A stretch of 64,000 nucleotides of DNA from Glycomyces albidus (GCF_009451885.1 NZ_WIAO01000022.1:30419-94418), one strand, 5' to 3'; shown: positions 50,357 to 59,795, numbered from the stretch's first letter. Made by a program: numbers and translations. Notes: generated by a model from the sequence alone, not told the origin.

Positions 50357-51148
50357 GTGCCCTTTGACGTCGACCCCGGCCTGTTCGCCCTGCTCATCAT
50401 CGCCGCGGTGTTCGCCGGGTGGGTCGACGCGGTCGTCGGCGGCGGCGGACTGATCCAGCTCCCCGCACTCCTGGTGGCCTTCCCCACAGCGCCGCCGCAA
50501 CTCATGCTGGGCACCAACAAGATGGCGTCGGTGTGCGGCACCACCATCTCCGCGATCACCTACTCCCGCAAGATCAAACTCGAGCACCGGCTGCTGTGGC
50601 CCACCGTCGGCCTCGCCCTCCTCGGCTCCGGCGCCGGCGCGGTCGCGGCCCTCGCCGTCTCCGCGAGCGCCTTGAAGCCCATCATCATCGCGGTGCTGCT
50701 CGCCGTCCTGGTCCTGGTCATCGCCCGGCCCCGGCTCGGCCTCGAACCGCAGCCGAAACTGCGCACCCCGATGCGCGCCGCCGCGCTCATGCTCGCCGCC
50801 GGCGTCGCCGTCGCCTTCTACGACGGCATCATCGGACCCGGCACCGGCATCTTCCTGTCCGTCGCGTTCACCGCCGTCATCGGATTCGACTACGTGTCGG
50901 CCGCCGCGCACACCAAGGTCGTCAACGCCGCCACCAACATCGGCGGCGTCACCGTGTTCGCGCTCCAAGGGAACGTGTGGTGGATCCTCGGCCTCGTCAT
51001 GGGCGTCGGATGCATGGCCGGGGCCTGGTTCGGCGCCCGCACCGCCATGGCCCGCGGCTCCCGGTTCGTGCGGATCGTCCTCGTGGTCGTCGTCCTCGCG
51101 CTCCTGGCCCGCCTGAGCTGGGACGTCTGGATCGGCTACTACCGCTAG
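50357..51148 (+). CDS. TauE/SafE family membrane transporter
   Basis: The 263-residue product (GTG 50357) has seven to eight helices. It shows the family repeats GWVDAVVGGGGLIQLPALL, LMLGTNKMASVCGT, FYDGIIGPGTGIFLSVAF and AAHTKVVNAATNIGG. TauE/SafE proteins carry sulfite, sulfoacetate or other organic anions; the substrate is not predictable here. Its last four bases overlap the convergent cation exchanger gene. Confidence 0.92.
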   Translation: MPFDVDPGLFALLIIAAVFAGWVDAVVGGGGLIQLPALLVAFPTAPPQLMLGTNKMASVCGTTISAITYSRKIKLEHRLLWPTVGLALLGSGAGAVAALAVSASALKPIIIAVLLAVLVLVIARPRLGLEPQPKLRTPMRAAALMLAAGVAVAFYDGIIGPGTGIFLSVAFTAVIGFDYVSAAAHTKVVNAATNIGGVTVFALQGNVWWILGLVMGVGCMAGAWFGARTAMARGSRFVRIVLVVVVLALLARLSWDVWIGYYR

Positions 51149-52245
51149 GGGTTGACCGCCAGGAACAGGTAGGCAGCCAGCAGCACCAGGTGGACGCCGC
51201 CCTGCAGCCGCGTCGCCCGGCCCGGGACCACCGTCAGGACGCTCACCAGCACGGTCAGCCCCAGCAGCACGATCTGCGTCGAGCCCAGCCCGAGCACCAG
51301 CGGCCCGTCCATGAAGAACGACGCGATCGCGATCGCCGGAATCGTCAGGCCGATCGAGGCCATCGCCGACCCGTAGCCCAGGTTGATGCTCGTCTGGATC
51401 CGCCGGCGCGACGCCGCCCGGACCGCCGCGATCGACTCCGGCAGCAGCACCAGCAGCGCGATCGCCACGCCGACCGTCGACGCCGGGAACCCGGCCGCCT
51501 CCACGCCCGCCTTGATCGCCGGGTCCTCGATGTGCGCCAGCCCGACCACGCCGACCAGGGACCCCAGGAGCATGGCGGCGCTGAGCAGCGCCCGCTTCCC
51601 GCTCGGCGGCGCCGCGTGGTCGTCCTCGGTGATCTGGTGCCCCTCCTCGGTCACCGGCAGGAAGAAGTCGCGGTGCCGGCGCGTCTGCGTGAACACGAAC
51701 AGGACGTAGAGGACCAGCGACGCCATCGCCGCGAACACGAGCTGCGCGGTGGTGTACTCCGGGCCCGACTCGCTGGTGGTGAACGTCGGCAGGACCAGGC
51801 CGAGGGTGGCGAGCGTGGCGACGGTCGCGAGCGCCGCACCCGAGCCCTCCGGGTTGAAGTGCGTGAGCCCGAACTTGAGGGCGCCGACGAGCAGCGCGAT
51901 GCCGATGATGCCGTTGGTGGTGATCATGACCGCCGCGAACACGGTGTCGCGGGCGAGCGTGTCGGCGCTGTGGCCGCCCGAGGACATGACGGTCAGGATC
52001 AGGGCGACCTCGATGACGGTGACCGAGACGGCGAGCACCAGCGAGCCGTAGGGCTCGCCGACGCGGTGGGCGACGACCTCGGCGTGGTGGACGGCCGCGA
52101 GGACGGTCGCGATGAGGAAGACGGCGGCGATCACAAGGGGGACGGCGCCGAGGTGGCGGCCCCAGGCCAGGGCCAGGACGATGATGCCGGCGACCGGCGC
52201 GATGACGGTCCAGGACAGCAGCGGGGATCGTTTCGCGTCGCTCAT
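51145..52245 (-). CDS. ChaA-type calcium/proton (sodium/proton) exchanger
   Basis: The 366-residue product has about eleven helices and the two alpha-repeat motifs of the Ca2+/cation antiporter family: HHAEVVAHRVGEPYGSLVLA followed by VTVIEVALI, and LLVLLPESIAAVRAA followed by SINLGYGSAMASIGLTIP. A hydrophilic loop at about residues 195-225 separates the halves. ATG 52245 has AGGA upstream. Confidence 0.92.
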   Translation of the reverse strand: MSDAKRSPLLSWTVIAPVAGIIVLALAWGRHLGAVPLVIAAVFLIATVLAAVHHAEVVAHRVGEPYGSLVLAVSVTVIEVALILTVMSSGGHSADTLARDTVFAAVMITTNGIIGIALLVGALKFGLTHFNPEGSGAALATVATLATLGLVLPTFTTSESGPEYTTAQLVFAAMASLVLYVLFVFTQTRRHRDFFLPVTEEGHQITEDDHAAPPSGKRALLSAAMLLGSLVGVVGLAHIEDPAIKAGVEAAGFPASTVGVAIALLVLLPESIAAVRAASRRRIQTSINLGYGSAMASIGLTIPAIAIASFFMDGPLVLGLGSTQIVLLGLTVLVSVLTVVPGRATRLQGGVHLVLLAAYLFLAVNP

Positions 52246-52396
52246 GTGCGACATCCTGTCACGGGGCGGTCGCATTGTCCGGGGTACCGCAGCGGGGGCA
52301 TGGAGCATGCCACACCTGTTCTGTCCATTGTGGAAGAAGTGGAACCGGGCACGGCGCACCGCACCGCCGGAGGCCCGGAGTCGCTAGAGTCGTTCC

Positions 52397-53788
52397 ATGG
52401 CAAGCGCGTATGGACCCGAGTCCCCCTCCGACACCGTGTCCCGCCTCCGGGAGCACTACGCGACCGGGCGGACGAAACCGGTGCCGTGGCGCCTGGAGCA
52501 GCTCAAGGGCATCGACCGGATGCTGCGGGAGGCCGGTGACGAACTCGCCGACGCACTGCGCGCCGACCTCGGGAAGTCCGCGCCCGAGTCGTTCCTCGCC
52601 GAGATCGACTTCGTGTCCGCCGAGGTGCGGGCGATGCGCAAGCACCTGCGGTCCTGGCTGCGGTCCAAGCGGGTCTACACACCGCCGCACCTCCAGCCGG
52701 CCAAGGCGTACGTGCTGCGCGAGCCCCTCGGCGTGGTCACGGTGATCGGGCCGTTCAACTACCCGGTGCAGCTCCTGCTCGCGCCGCTCGCGGGCGCGCT
52801 CGCGTGCGGGAACGCGGTGGTCGTGAAGCCGAGCGAGGCGACCGCGGCGACCGCGTCCGTGCTCGGCCGGCTCATCGGCGAGTACCTCGACCCGGAGGCG
52901 GTCGCGGTCGTGCAGGGCGGCGCCGAGGAGACGTCGGCGCTGCTCGCCGAGCGGGTCGACCACATCTTCTTCACGGGCTCGGCGCGGGTGGGCCGGATCG
53001 TCGCGAAGGCGGCCGCCGAGCACCTGACGCCGGTGACCCTCGAACTGGGCGGCAAGAGCCCGGCGATCGTCGAGCCGGGCGCGGACCTGGCGACGGCGGC
53101 GCGGCGGATCGCGTGGGGCAAGTTCATGAACGCCGGGCAGACGTGCATCGCGCCCGACTACGTGCTCGCCGTCGGCGGGGTCGGCCCCGAGCTCGAGAAG
53201 CACCTGGCCGAGGCGGTCCGGGAGATGTACGGGCACGCGCCGTCCGAGAGCCCGGACTTCGGGCGGATCGTCGACGAGCGGGCGTTCGACCGGCTCGCGC
53301 GGTTCCTCGGCGAGGGGCGCCTGGTCTGCGGGGGCGGGCACAACCGGTCCGACCGGTACATCGCGCCGACGGTCCTGGCCGACGTCTCGCCCGACGACGC
53401 GGTGATGGGCGAGGAGGTGTTCGGTCCAATCCTGCCGATCCTCGCGGTCGAGACCCTCGACGAGGCGATCGCGTTCGTCAACGCGCGCGAGAAACCGCTG
53501 GCGCTGTACGCGTTCACGAACGCGGACTCGACGCGCCGGAAGCTCTTGACGCGGACGTCCTCGGGCGCGGTGGGCTTCAACGTCCCCATGGCGCACATCG
53601 ACGTGCCGGGCCTGCCGTTCGGCGGGGTCGGCGGCTCGGGCCTGGGCGCGTACCACGGGAAGGCGTCGATCGAGGCGTTCAGCCACGCGAAGTCCGTGCT
53701 CGACAAGCCGCTCGCGCCGGACACCATGAAGGTGGTGTACCCGCCGTTCACCGCCCTCAAGGAGCAGGTGATGCGCCGCCTCCGGTGA
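52397..53788 (+). CDS. NAD(P)-dependent aldehyde dehydrogenase
   Basis: The 463-residue product is of the class-3/fatty-aldehyde type: shorter than class 1, with catalytic Cys in NAGQTCIAPDYVL, Glu in LELGGKSPAI, and the Asn of GPFNYPVQLL. The cofactor motif is FFTGSARVGRIV. It oxidises aldehydes to acids. It is next to, and convergent with, the MarR repressor of a dehalogenase-like gene, which may place it in the same pathway. Confidence 0.94.
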   Translation: MASAYGPESPSDTVSRLREHYATGRTKPVPWRLEQLKGIDRMLREAGDELADALRADLGKSAPESFLAEIDFVSAEVRAMRKHLRSWLRSKRVYTPPHLQPAKAYVLREPLGVVTVIGPFNYPVQLLLAPLAGALACGNAVVVKPSEATAATASVLGRLIGEYLDPEAVAVVQGGAEETSALLAERVDHIFFTGSARVGRIVAKAAAEHLTPVTLELGGKSPAIVEPGADLATAARRIAWGKFMNAGQTCIAPDYVLAVGGVGPELEKHLAEAVREMYGHAPSESPDFGRIVDERAFDRLARFLGEGRLVCGGGHNRSDRYIAPTVLADVSPDDAVMGEEVFGPILPILAVETLDEAIAFVNAREKPLALYAFTNADSTRRKLLTRTSSGAVGFNVPMAHIDVPGLPFGGVGGSGLGAYHGKASIEAFSHAKSVLDKPLAPDTMKVVYPPFTALKEQVMRRLR

Positions 53789-53801
53789 TGCGGGGGCGGC
53801 G

Positions 53802-54278
53802 CTAGCCGCCCGAGGCGAGGTGGGCGTTGACGCGGCCGAGCAGGGAGAAGAGCTGCTCGCGCTCGTCGGCGCCGAGCGGGGCCATGATGCGGTCGTTCAC
53901 CGCGTCGAGGACCGCCTCGATCTGCGCGAGCCGCTCGCGGCCCGCGTCGGTGATCGTGATGACGTTGCGGCGCTTGTCGTCCGGGTCGGGGGCGCGCACG
54001 ATCCAGCCGCCCTCGGCGAGCTCGTTGAGGACGGCGACCAGGTCGCTGCGGTAGATCCGGGTGCGGTCCGAGATCGACGCCTGGCTCGCCGGCCCGAACT
54101 CCTCGAGCGCCGCTAGGACCACGAAGTGGGCCTTGTGCGCGCCGAACGGGGCCAGTGCCTCGGCGGCGACCCGGCTCGCCTGCGCGCTCGTCATGCCCAG
54201 CAGGCGCGAGAGCTGCCGCTTGAGGCGCTCGGGGGTCTGGTCGCCGCGGTCGAACCGCAGTTCAGCTTGGGTGTCCAT
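53802..54278 (-). CDS. MarR family transcriptional regulator
   Basis: The 158-residue product has the MarR winged helix: ASQASISDRTRIYRSDLVAVLNEL as recognition region, then VRAPDPDDKRRNVITITDAGR as the wing. It is divergent from the SnoaL-like and dehalogenase-like genes; two matching palindromes lie between them, so it most likely represses both directions. Confidence 0.94.
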   Translation of the reverse strand: MDTQAELRFDRGDQTPERLKRQLSRLLGMTSAQASRVAAEALAPFGAHKAHFVVLAALEEFGPASQASISDRTRIYRSDLVAVLNELAEGGWIVRAPDPDDKRRNVITITDAGRERLAQIEAVLDAVNDRIMAPLGADEREQLFSLLGRVNAHLASGG

Positions 54279-54299
54279 GCGGACAGCCTACCCCGATTG

Positions 54300-54316
54300 C
54301 GTTAGTCCCACTAACG
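54300..54316. promoter_or_regulatory. MarR operator 1
   Basis: CGTTAGTCCCACTAACG is a perfect 7-3-7 inverted repeat between the marR-type gene and its divergent neighbours. Confidence 0.8.
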
Positions 54317-54340
54317 GTGTAGATTCATTAGCAACACGAA

Positions 54341-54357
54341 CGTTAGTGAGTCTAACG
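54341..54357. promoter_or_regulatory. MarR operator 2
   Basis: CGTTAGTGAGTCTAACG repeats the same half-sites with one mismatch, 41 bp centre-to-centre from operator 1 (about four helical turns). Confidence 0.8.
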
Positions 54358-54373
54358 AACCAAGGAGACCGCT

Positions 54374-54811
54374 GTGACCAGCACCGACACCCTCATCCGC
54401 GAACTCGCCGACCGCGCCGAACTGGCCGACCTCGTCGCCCGCCACAGCGTATGGATCGACGAGGGCCGCTGGGACGAGACCGACCGGATCTTCACCCGCG
54501 ACGTCGCCGTCAAGTCCCCCCGCGGCGAGGCCCGCGGCACCGACGAGCTCCTCGCCCTCGTCAAGCGGGGCCACGACGCCTTCGCGCAGACCGTCCACAA
54601 CAAGGCCAACCTCGTCATCGACCTCGACGGCGACACGGCGGCGGTCCGCGCGCACGACATCGCCCTCTTCGTCGTCGACGAGTCGTCCACGGCGCTCGCG
54701 GCCGGCATCGCGCACTACCGCGCCCGCCGCACCGCCGACGGCTGGCGCTTCACCGGCCTCGAGATCGTCCCCGCCGCCCTGACCGCGCACATCGCCCGCG
54801 CCTCGCTCTGA
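54374..54811 (+). CDS. SnoaL/NTF2-like small protein
   Basis: The 145-residue product (GTG 54374, AAGGAG upstream) has the SnoaL_4-type pattern: ELADRAELADLVARHSVWID, WDETDRIFTRDVAV, VHNKANLVIDLDGDTAAV and RRTADGWRFTGLEI. The alpha+beta cone serves as an enzyme or binding domain; ligand unknown. It is 11 bases upstream of the alpha/beta hydrolase gene in a clear two-gene operon. Confidence 0.88.
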   Translation: MTSTDTLIRELADRAELADLVARHSVWIDEGRWDETDRIFTRDVAVKSPRGEARGTDELLALVKRGHDAFAQTVHNKANLVIDLDGDTAAVRAHDIALFVVDESSTALAAGIAHYRARRTADGWRFTGLEIVPAALTAHIARASL

Positions 54812-54822
54812 AAGGCACCGCA

Positions 54823-55689
54823 ATGCACACCGCCGAGATCCTCGGATCCACCATGGCCTACGTCGACGAAGGCGAAGGCGACACCACCGTCGTGCTCCTG
54901 CACGGCAACCCGACCTCCTCGCACATCTGGCGGCACGTCGTCCCGCGCCTGTCCGGCCGGGCCCGCGTCATCGCGCCGGACCTCATCGGCATGGGCGAGT
55001 CCGGGAAGCCCGACATCGGCTACTCCTTCGCCGACCACGCCGACTACCTGGAGGCGCTGCTCGAGGCCGTCGGCGCCGAGCGGCCGGTCCTGGTCGGCTA
55101 CGACTGGGGCGGCTCGCTCGCCCTCGACTGGGCCGCAAGGCATCCCGACCGCATCCGGGGCGTCGCCGTGATGGAGACGTTCCTGCGGCCGATGACCTGG
55201 GCCGAGTACCCGGCCGGCGCCGTCGAGTTCTTCCGGACCCTGCGCACGCCCGGCGCCGGCGAGCGGATGGCCCTCGATGAGAACTGGTTCATCGAGACCG
55301 CGCTTCGCGCCACCAACGCCGGCATCGCCGACGAGGACCTGGCCGTCTACCGCAAGCCCTACCCCGATCCGCGGTCGCGGCGCCCGCTCCTGGCCTGGCC
55401 CCGGCAGATCCCGCTCGCCGAAGCCGCTGGGGAGCCGTTCGCACCCGCCGGCGTGGCCGCGCGCTTCGGCGCCTACGGCGACTGGCTCGCGTCCTCCGAC
55501 GTGCCGAAGCTCCTGCTCACCGCCGGCCCGTACGGGCTCGGGTCGCCCGCGATGATCGCGTGGGCGCGCGGGCACGCCAGGGCCCTCGAGGTCCGCGGCA
55601 TCGGCGAGGACGTCGGCCACCACGCCCCCGAGGACGCGCCGGAGGCGATCGCCGAGGCGGTCCTGGACCTGCTCGACAGGATCGCATGA
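54823..55689 (+). CDS. Haloalkane dehalogenase-like alpha/beta hydrolase
   Basis: The 288-residue product aligns by eye with DhaA/LinB. HGNPTSSHIW has Asn29 at the halide-binding position, PDLIGMGESGKPD follows, and the nucleophile elbow GYDWGG has Asp94 with halide-binding Trp95. Glu118 in VMETFLRP is at the catalytic-acid position of HLD-II enzymes, and His266 in GHHAPEDAPE is the base. All five key residues of that subfamily are therefore present. It would hydrolyse haloalkanes to alcohols. The start at ATG 54823 follows AAAGG. Confidence 0.88.
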   Translation: MHTAEILGSTMAYVDEGEGDTTVVLLHGNPTSSHIWRHVVPRLSGRARVIAPDLIGMGESGKPDIGYSFADHADYLEALLEAVGAERPVLVGYDWGGSLALDWAARHPDRIRGVAVMETFLRPMTWAEYPAGAVEFFRTLRTPGAGERMALDENWFIETALRATNAGIADEDLAVYRKPYPDPRSRRPLLAWPRQIPLAEAAGEPFAPAGVAARFGAYGDWLASSDVPKLLLTAGPYGLGSPAMIAWARGHARALEVRGIGEDVGHHAPEDAPEAIAEAVLDLLDRIA

Positions 55690-56048
55690 ACCGCAGAATG
55701 AGCCGCCGCGCGAACCGCTGCCGCGCGTGACGCACCGCAGCGGGCCGGGGACGCGAAACAGGCCCTGACCGGCGCGGACGCCGGTCAGGGCCCATACCCC
55801 TCGAAGACAAGTCTGCGATCAGGTTAGCACCCGCCTTGCGCGCGCTACAGCAGGGCCTCCCGCATCGATGTTCAACGCTCCCAAGGAGAATCACTCCCTT
55901 CGGGAACCGCATGAGTCTAAAAGGGACTTCTAGTCGCGGCCGGTGGTTCGGACCCGTCAGACCTGGTCTGTGCGGAATACCGGCCTATCGGTAGTATTGC
56001 GCGGATTGGGAATGACAATCCATTCCTTATAGGACACTGAGGACCCGC
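55690..56048. other. Intergenic region (359 bp)
   Basis: It contains the dehalogenase operon terminator, then a less GC-rich stretch (55860-56045) that presumably includes the sulfotransferase promoter. No gene seen. Confidence 0.5.
55761..55792 (+). terminator. Terminator of dehalogenase-like operon
   Basis: GGCCCTGACCGGCG (55761-55774) pairs perfectly with CGCCGGTCAGGGCC (55779-55792) around CGGA. Confidence 0.88.
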
Positions 56049-57242
56049 ATGCGACGAATGGTGCTCAACGCCGCGCTCGGCCGGTCCGCACGGGCCCGCC
56101 GGGACCCCGCGGAAGCGCTCGCGGCCTGGCGGGGCCGCGTCCGCGAGACCGTCACGGCCGCCGACGCCGAACCCGACGCGAGCGACTGGGCATTCGCCGA
56201 CGACCTCGGCTTCCTCCTCCAGTGCTTCGCCGCCGTCCCCGACCTCACCCCGCTCGGCTGGACGGTCCAGTTGCGCAGCGCCCAGCAGCGGCTCGAGAAC
56301 CGCCTGCGCGTCAAGTGGATCCACGCCCACAACCCCCTCGTCGCCGCCGAACCGGTGGAGCGGCCCGTCTTCGTCGTCGGCCTCCCGCGCGCCGCCACCA
56401 CCCTCGCCCACCGGGTCCTCGCCGCCGCCCCCGGCCACCGCGGCCCGCTGCTGTGGGAGATGCAGCGCACCGGGCTCGGCCGCGACGGCGCCGCCCGCGC
56501 CGGGGTCGTGCGCCAGGTCGAGCGCCAGGTCGCGGCCCTGCGCCGCCTCGCCCCCGACTACGACGCCGTCCACCCGCTGTGGGCCGACCGGCCCGAGGAG
56601 TCGATCGCGGTCATGTGGCGCACCTACTTCCCGCTGAGCTGCGCCCCGCTCCCCGACTACCGGCCCTGGCTCGACCAGGCCGACGTCACCGGCGACTACC
56701 GGTACCTCAAGCAGGTCCTGCAAGTGCTCCAGTACGGGGAGCGGCCGCGCCGGTGGATCCTGAAGTTCCCCGGGCACGTCGCCCACCTCGACGTCATCCG
56801 GCAGGTGTTCCCCGACGCGGTCTTCGTGTGGATGCACCGCGACCCGGTGGCCGCGGTGCCGTCGTTCTGCTCCCTGGTCGAACGCCTGACCGCGGTGCAC
56901 TGCAAGGAGGTCGACCCGGTCGCGATCGGCCGCACCTGGCTGCCGGTGCTCGCCGACTCGATCGACCGGGGCCGCAAGCTCCGCCGGTCCCTGCCAGAGG
57001 ACGCCGTCGCCGACGTCAGCTACCACCGGTTCACCACCTACCCGCACGAGTTCGCGCCGCTGCTGTTCGAGCGGATCGGCGCGGAGTGGACCGCGGCCGA
57101 CCGCAACGGGCTCAACTCGATCGTGGACGACCCCTACCGCGAGACCGCGCACGCGTACACGCTCGAGCGCTTCGGGCTCGACAAGTGGGAGGTCGAGGCG
57201 GCGTTCGGCGACTACCGGCAGGAGGTCGCGGCCGTGCGCTAG
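56049..57242 (+). CDS. Sulfotransferase family protein
   Basis: The 397-residue product has the 5'-phosphosulfate loop FVVGLPRAATTLAHRVLAA and the 3'-phosphate motif WMHRDPVAAVPSFCSL of PAPS-dependent sulfotransferases (Sulfotransfer_3 type). The P-loop has Ala-Ala instead of the common Thr-Gly. It is soluble, and the acceptor is unknown. Its stop overlaps the convergent kinase gene by four bases. Confidence 0.9.
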   Translation: MRRMVLNAALGRSARARRDPAEALAAWRGRVRETVTAADAEPDASDWAFADDLGFLLQCFAAVPDLTPLGWTVQLRSAQQRLENRLRVKWIHAHNPLVAAEPVERPVFVVGLPRAATTLAHRVLAAAPGHRGPLLWEMQRTGLGRDGAARAGVVRQVERQVAALRRLAPDYDAVHPLWADRPEESIAVMWRTYFPLSCAPLPDYRPWLDQADVTGDYRYLKQVLQVLQYGERPRRWILKFPGHVAHLDVIRQVFPDAVFVWMHRDPVAAVPSFCSLVERLTAVHCKEVDPVAIGRTWLPVLADSIDRGRKLRRSLPEDAVADVSYHRFTTYPHEFAPLLFERIGAEWTAADRNGLNSIVDDPYRETAHAYTLERFGLDKWEVEAAFGDYRQEVAAVR

Positions 57243-59224
57243 AGCCAGCGCCAGCAGACGGTGTAGGCGTGCTCGGGGAAGTCGCCGCTCTGCCAGCTGG
57301 CCCAGCCGTCGTCGCCGCAGAACCAGGCCGCGTCGTACTCGTCGGTGCGGCCGGTGACGTACACGTTCGCGGCGTCGCAGTCGCTGAACTCGTAGTAGGC
57401 GGTGCCGGCGTCGGGGTCGCCGCTCATGGAGAGGCAGTCGTTCTGGCCCGCGTACCCGATGTCGTCCGGGTAGATCATGCGCATGCACAGCGTGACGTCC
57501 AGATAGGACTCCGAGGTGGTGAACCAGACCGAGTGGTTGTAGTAGGTCGACTCGGTGCAGCCGGAGTCGTCGGCGACGCCGGTGAGGCGCTCGAGGACCT
57601 CGAACGCGCCCGTCTGGCATTCGATGGTCTCCCAGTAGGAGTCCTCGCCGGGGGAGCCGAAGACGCATTCGCCGGGGTCGGCGTGGTAGGCGTCGCCCCA
57701 CGAGTACAGGTAGCTCAGGCACAGGACCATGTCGTTCGCGGCGGACGACACGCTGGTCGAGAGGTCGTCGACGCCGTCGCAGGAGTCGAGGTCGGTGGTG
57801 CCGTAGTAGATGTCGACGACCTCGAAGGCGCCGTCGGTGCAGGAGGTCGACTCGAGGTCGGCCTCGGTCTCGGTCCCGTAGTCGTAGAAGCAGTCGCCGA
57901 CCGCGGCGTCGGCGATCGGGTCGTATTCGGCGGTGGTCTCGGCGGCGGGATCGGTCTCGTAGTCGTAGGTGTCCTCCTCGTAGTCGTAGTCGTAGTCGCC
58001 GGTGGTGGCCCAGGGGTCGTCGGTGCCGCTGCCGGACTCGGGGTCGTCTTCGCCGTCGTCGCCGATGACGAGGATGAGGAACGCGGCGAACGCGACGACC
58101 GCCGCGGCCGTGAGCACGGCATAGAGGGGCTGGCGGTCCGGGTTCGCGGGCGGCGGGACGGGCCCGGGCGGGACCGCGGCGCCTCCCCCGCCGGGCGGGG
58201 GCGGGTAGCCGCCTCCGGTGTACGGGGGGCCGCTGACGGTGGTGCCGTCGGGGATCCAGGTGGCCGCGTCGGCGAACCCGGGGCCGTACATGACGGCGGT
58301 GCGGTCGGGTCGGACGGCGGTGTCCCAGCCGTTCCGGCGGGCGAGTTCGGCGACCTCGCCGCGCTGCTGCTCATCGAGTGCGGCGACGGCGGGCGGCCAG
58401 GGGCCGGCGAGCGGGGTGCCGATGCGGGCGAGCAGGTCCGCGGCGGTGACGCGCGCGGCGGGGTCCTTGGCCATGCACGGTTCGATGAGGGCCCGCAGTC
58501 CGCCGGGGATGCCGCCGAGGTCGGGTTCGCCGTGCACGACGCGGTTCATGACCTCGAACAGGGCCTCGGCCTCGAACGGGTTGGCGCCGGTGGTAGCGGT
58601 GATCGCCGTGGTGCCCAGAGAGAACACGTCGGTCTCGGGGCCGACGGGGCGCATGGTGATCTGCTCGGGCGACATGTACGCGGGGGCGCCGATGAGCGCG
58701 CCGGTCTCGGTGATGGTGGTGTCCGCGCCGGATCCGCCGGGGGTCCGGGCGATGCCGAAGTCGATGATGCGGACGCCGTCCTCGGTGAGGATCACGTTGG
58801 AGGGCTTGAGGTCGCGGTGGACGACGCCGATGGCGTGGATCTCGGCGAGCGCGGCCGCGAGGCCGTGCACGAGGCGGCGGCCGGCGTCCTCGTCGAACGG
58901 ACCGTTCGCGGCGATCGCCTCGGCGACGGTGGGGCCGTGGAAGAACTCGGAGGCCAGCCACGGTTCGGCGGCGTCCTCGTCGGCCGCGACGACCGCGGCG
59001 GTCCAGCGGCTCGCGGCGACCTCGCGGGAGGTGATGACCTCGCGGCGGAACCGGAACCGGAACCGGTCGTCGTTGAGGAGGTGGCGGCGCATGACCTTGA
59101 GGGCGACGAGCCGCCCGTCACCGCCGACCGCGAGGAGCACGCGGCCCATGCCGCCTTCGCCCAGTTCGGCGAGCAGGCGGTACGGCCCGATCTCCCTCGG
59201 CTCGTCGTCCCGAAGCGGTTTCAT
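57239..59224 (-). CDS. Receptor-like Ser/Thr protein kinase with Cys-rich ectodomain
   Basis: The roughly 661-residue protein has an N-terminal kinase domain: GEGGMGRV, Lys43 in VALKVM, HRDLKPSN with Asp138, DFG at 155-157, and APAYMSPEQ. A Pro/Gly-rich juxtamembrane region precedes one helix (about residues 367-388). Outside the membrane there is an Asp/Tyr/Glu-only linker (DYDYDYEEDTYDYETD), then a Cys-rich domain (TSC, CDGVDD, CLSYLY, ECVFG, ECQTG, CTES, CMRM, CLSM, CDA, CGDD, CWRWL), likely disulfide-bonded. ATG 59224 gives the usual MKPLxxDxP start; 59278 is an alternative. Confidence 0.93.
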   Translation of the reverse strand: MKPLRDDEPREIGPYRLLAELGEGGMGRVLLAVGGDGRLVALKVMRRHLLNDDRFRFRFRREVITSREVAASRWTAAVVAADEDAAEPWLASEFFHGPTVAEAIAANGPFDEDAGRRLVHGLAAALAEIHAIGVVHRDLKPSNVILTEDGVRIIDFGIARTPGGSGADTTITETGALIGAPAYMSPEQITMRPVGPETDVFSLGTTAITATTGANPFEAEALFEVMNRVVHGEPDLGGIPGGLRALIEPCMAKDPAARVTAADLLARIGTPLAGPWPPAVAALDEQQRGEVAELARRNGWDTAVRPDRTAVMYGPGFADAATWIPDGTTVSGPPYTGGGYPPPPGGGGAAVPPGPVPPPANPDRQPLYAVLTAAAVVAFAAFLILVIGDDGEDDPESGSGTDDPWATTGDYDYDYEEDTYDYETDPAAETTAEYDPIADAAVGDCFYDYGTETEADLESTSCTDGAFEVVDIYYGTTDLDSCDGVDDLSTSVSSAANDMVLCLSYLYSWGDAYHADPGECVFGSPGEDSYWETIECQTGAFEVLERLTGVADDSGCTESTYYNHSVWFTTSESYLDVTLCMRMIYPDDIGYAGQNDCLSMSGDPDAGTAYYEFSDCDAANVYVTGRTDEYDAAWFCGDDGWASWQSGDFPEHAYTVCWRWL

Positions 59225-59330
59225 GCGGCGGCTCCCAGCGTCCTTGACGTGAACGCCTTCGACGCTAGGTCCGCTCATCACAACTCCGTCACCGCCGCGT
59301 CGGGCCGGGCGGGTCCGCGGCGGTGACCGG

Positions 59331-59795
59331 CTAGCGGGAGCCGGTGATGTGGTCGCCGAGTTTGGCCGAGAGCCGGCCGAGTTCGGCGAACTCGTCCGGG
59401 GTGAGGGCGTCGACGACCAGGCGGCGCACGGTGACGACGTGCTTGGCCGCGGCGGCCTCGATGACCTCGCGGCCGCGGCCGGTGATGACCACGAACGCGC
59501 CGCGGCCGTCCTCGGCGCACTCCTCGCGGGCGACAAGTTCGCGCTTGGTCATGCGGCGGATCTGGTGGGACAGGCGGCTCTGCTCCCACTCGATCTCCTT
59601 GGCCAGGTCTTGGAAGCGCAAGCGCCCCTCGGGGACGTCGGTGAGTGCGACGAGGACCTCGAAGTCGGCGCCGGAGAGCCCGGACCGGGCCTGGAGGTCG
59701 GCGGTCAGGCTGGAGAAGAGCTTCTGGTGCAGCCGTACGAGGGAGCGCCAGGAGCGCTGCTCCTCGGCGCTGAGCCACGGCACGGTGTCGTTCAC
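59331..59795 (-). CDS. MarR family transcriptional regulator
   Basis: The 154-residue product has the MarR fold: LSGADFEVLVALTDVPEGRLRF, IEWEQSRLSHQIRRMTKREL and the wing EECAEDGRGAFVVITGRGR. GTG 59795 is eight bases from AGGAT; GTG 59819 is an alternative. An 18-bp palindrome overlaps its start region and points to autoregulation. Similar sites precede the TPR and pirin genes downstream. Confidence 0.92.
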   Translation of the reverse strand: MNDTVPWLSAEEQRSWRSLVRLHQKLFSSLTADLQARSGLSGADFEVLVALTDVPEGRLRFQDLAKEIEWEQSRLSHQIRRMTKRELVAREECAEDGRGAFVVITGRGREVIEAAAAKHVVTVRRLVVDALTPDEFAELGRLSAKLGDHITGSR

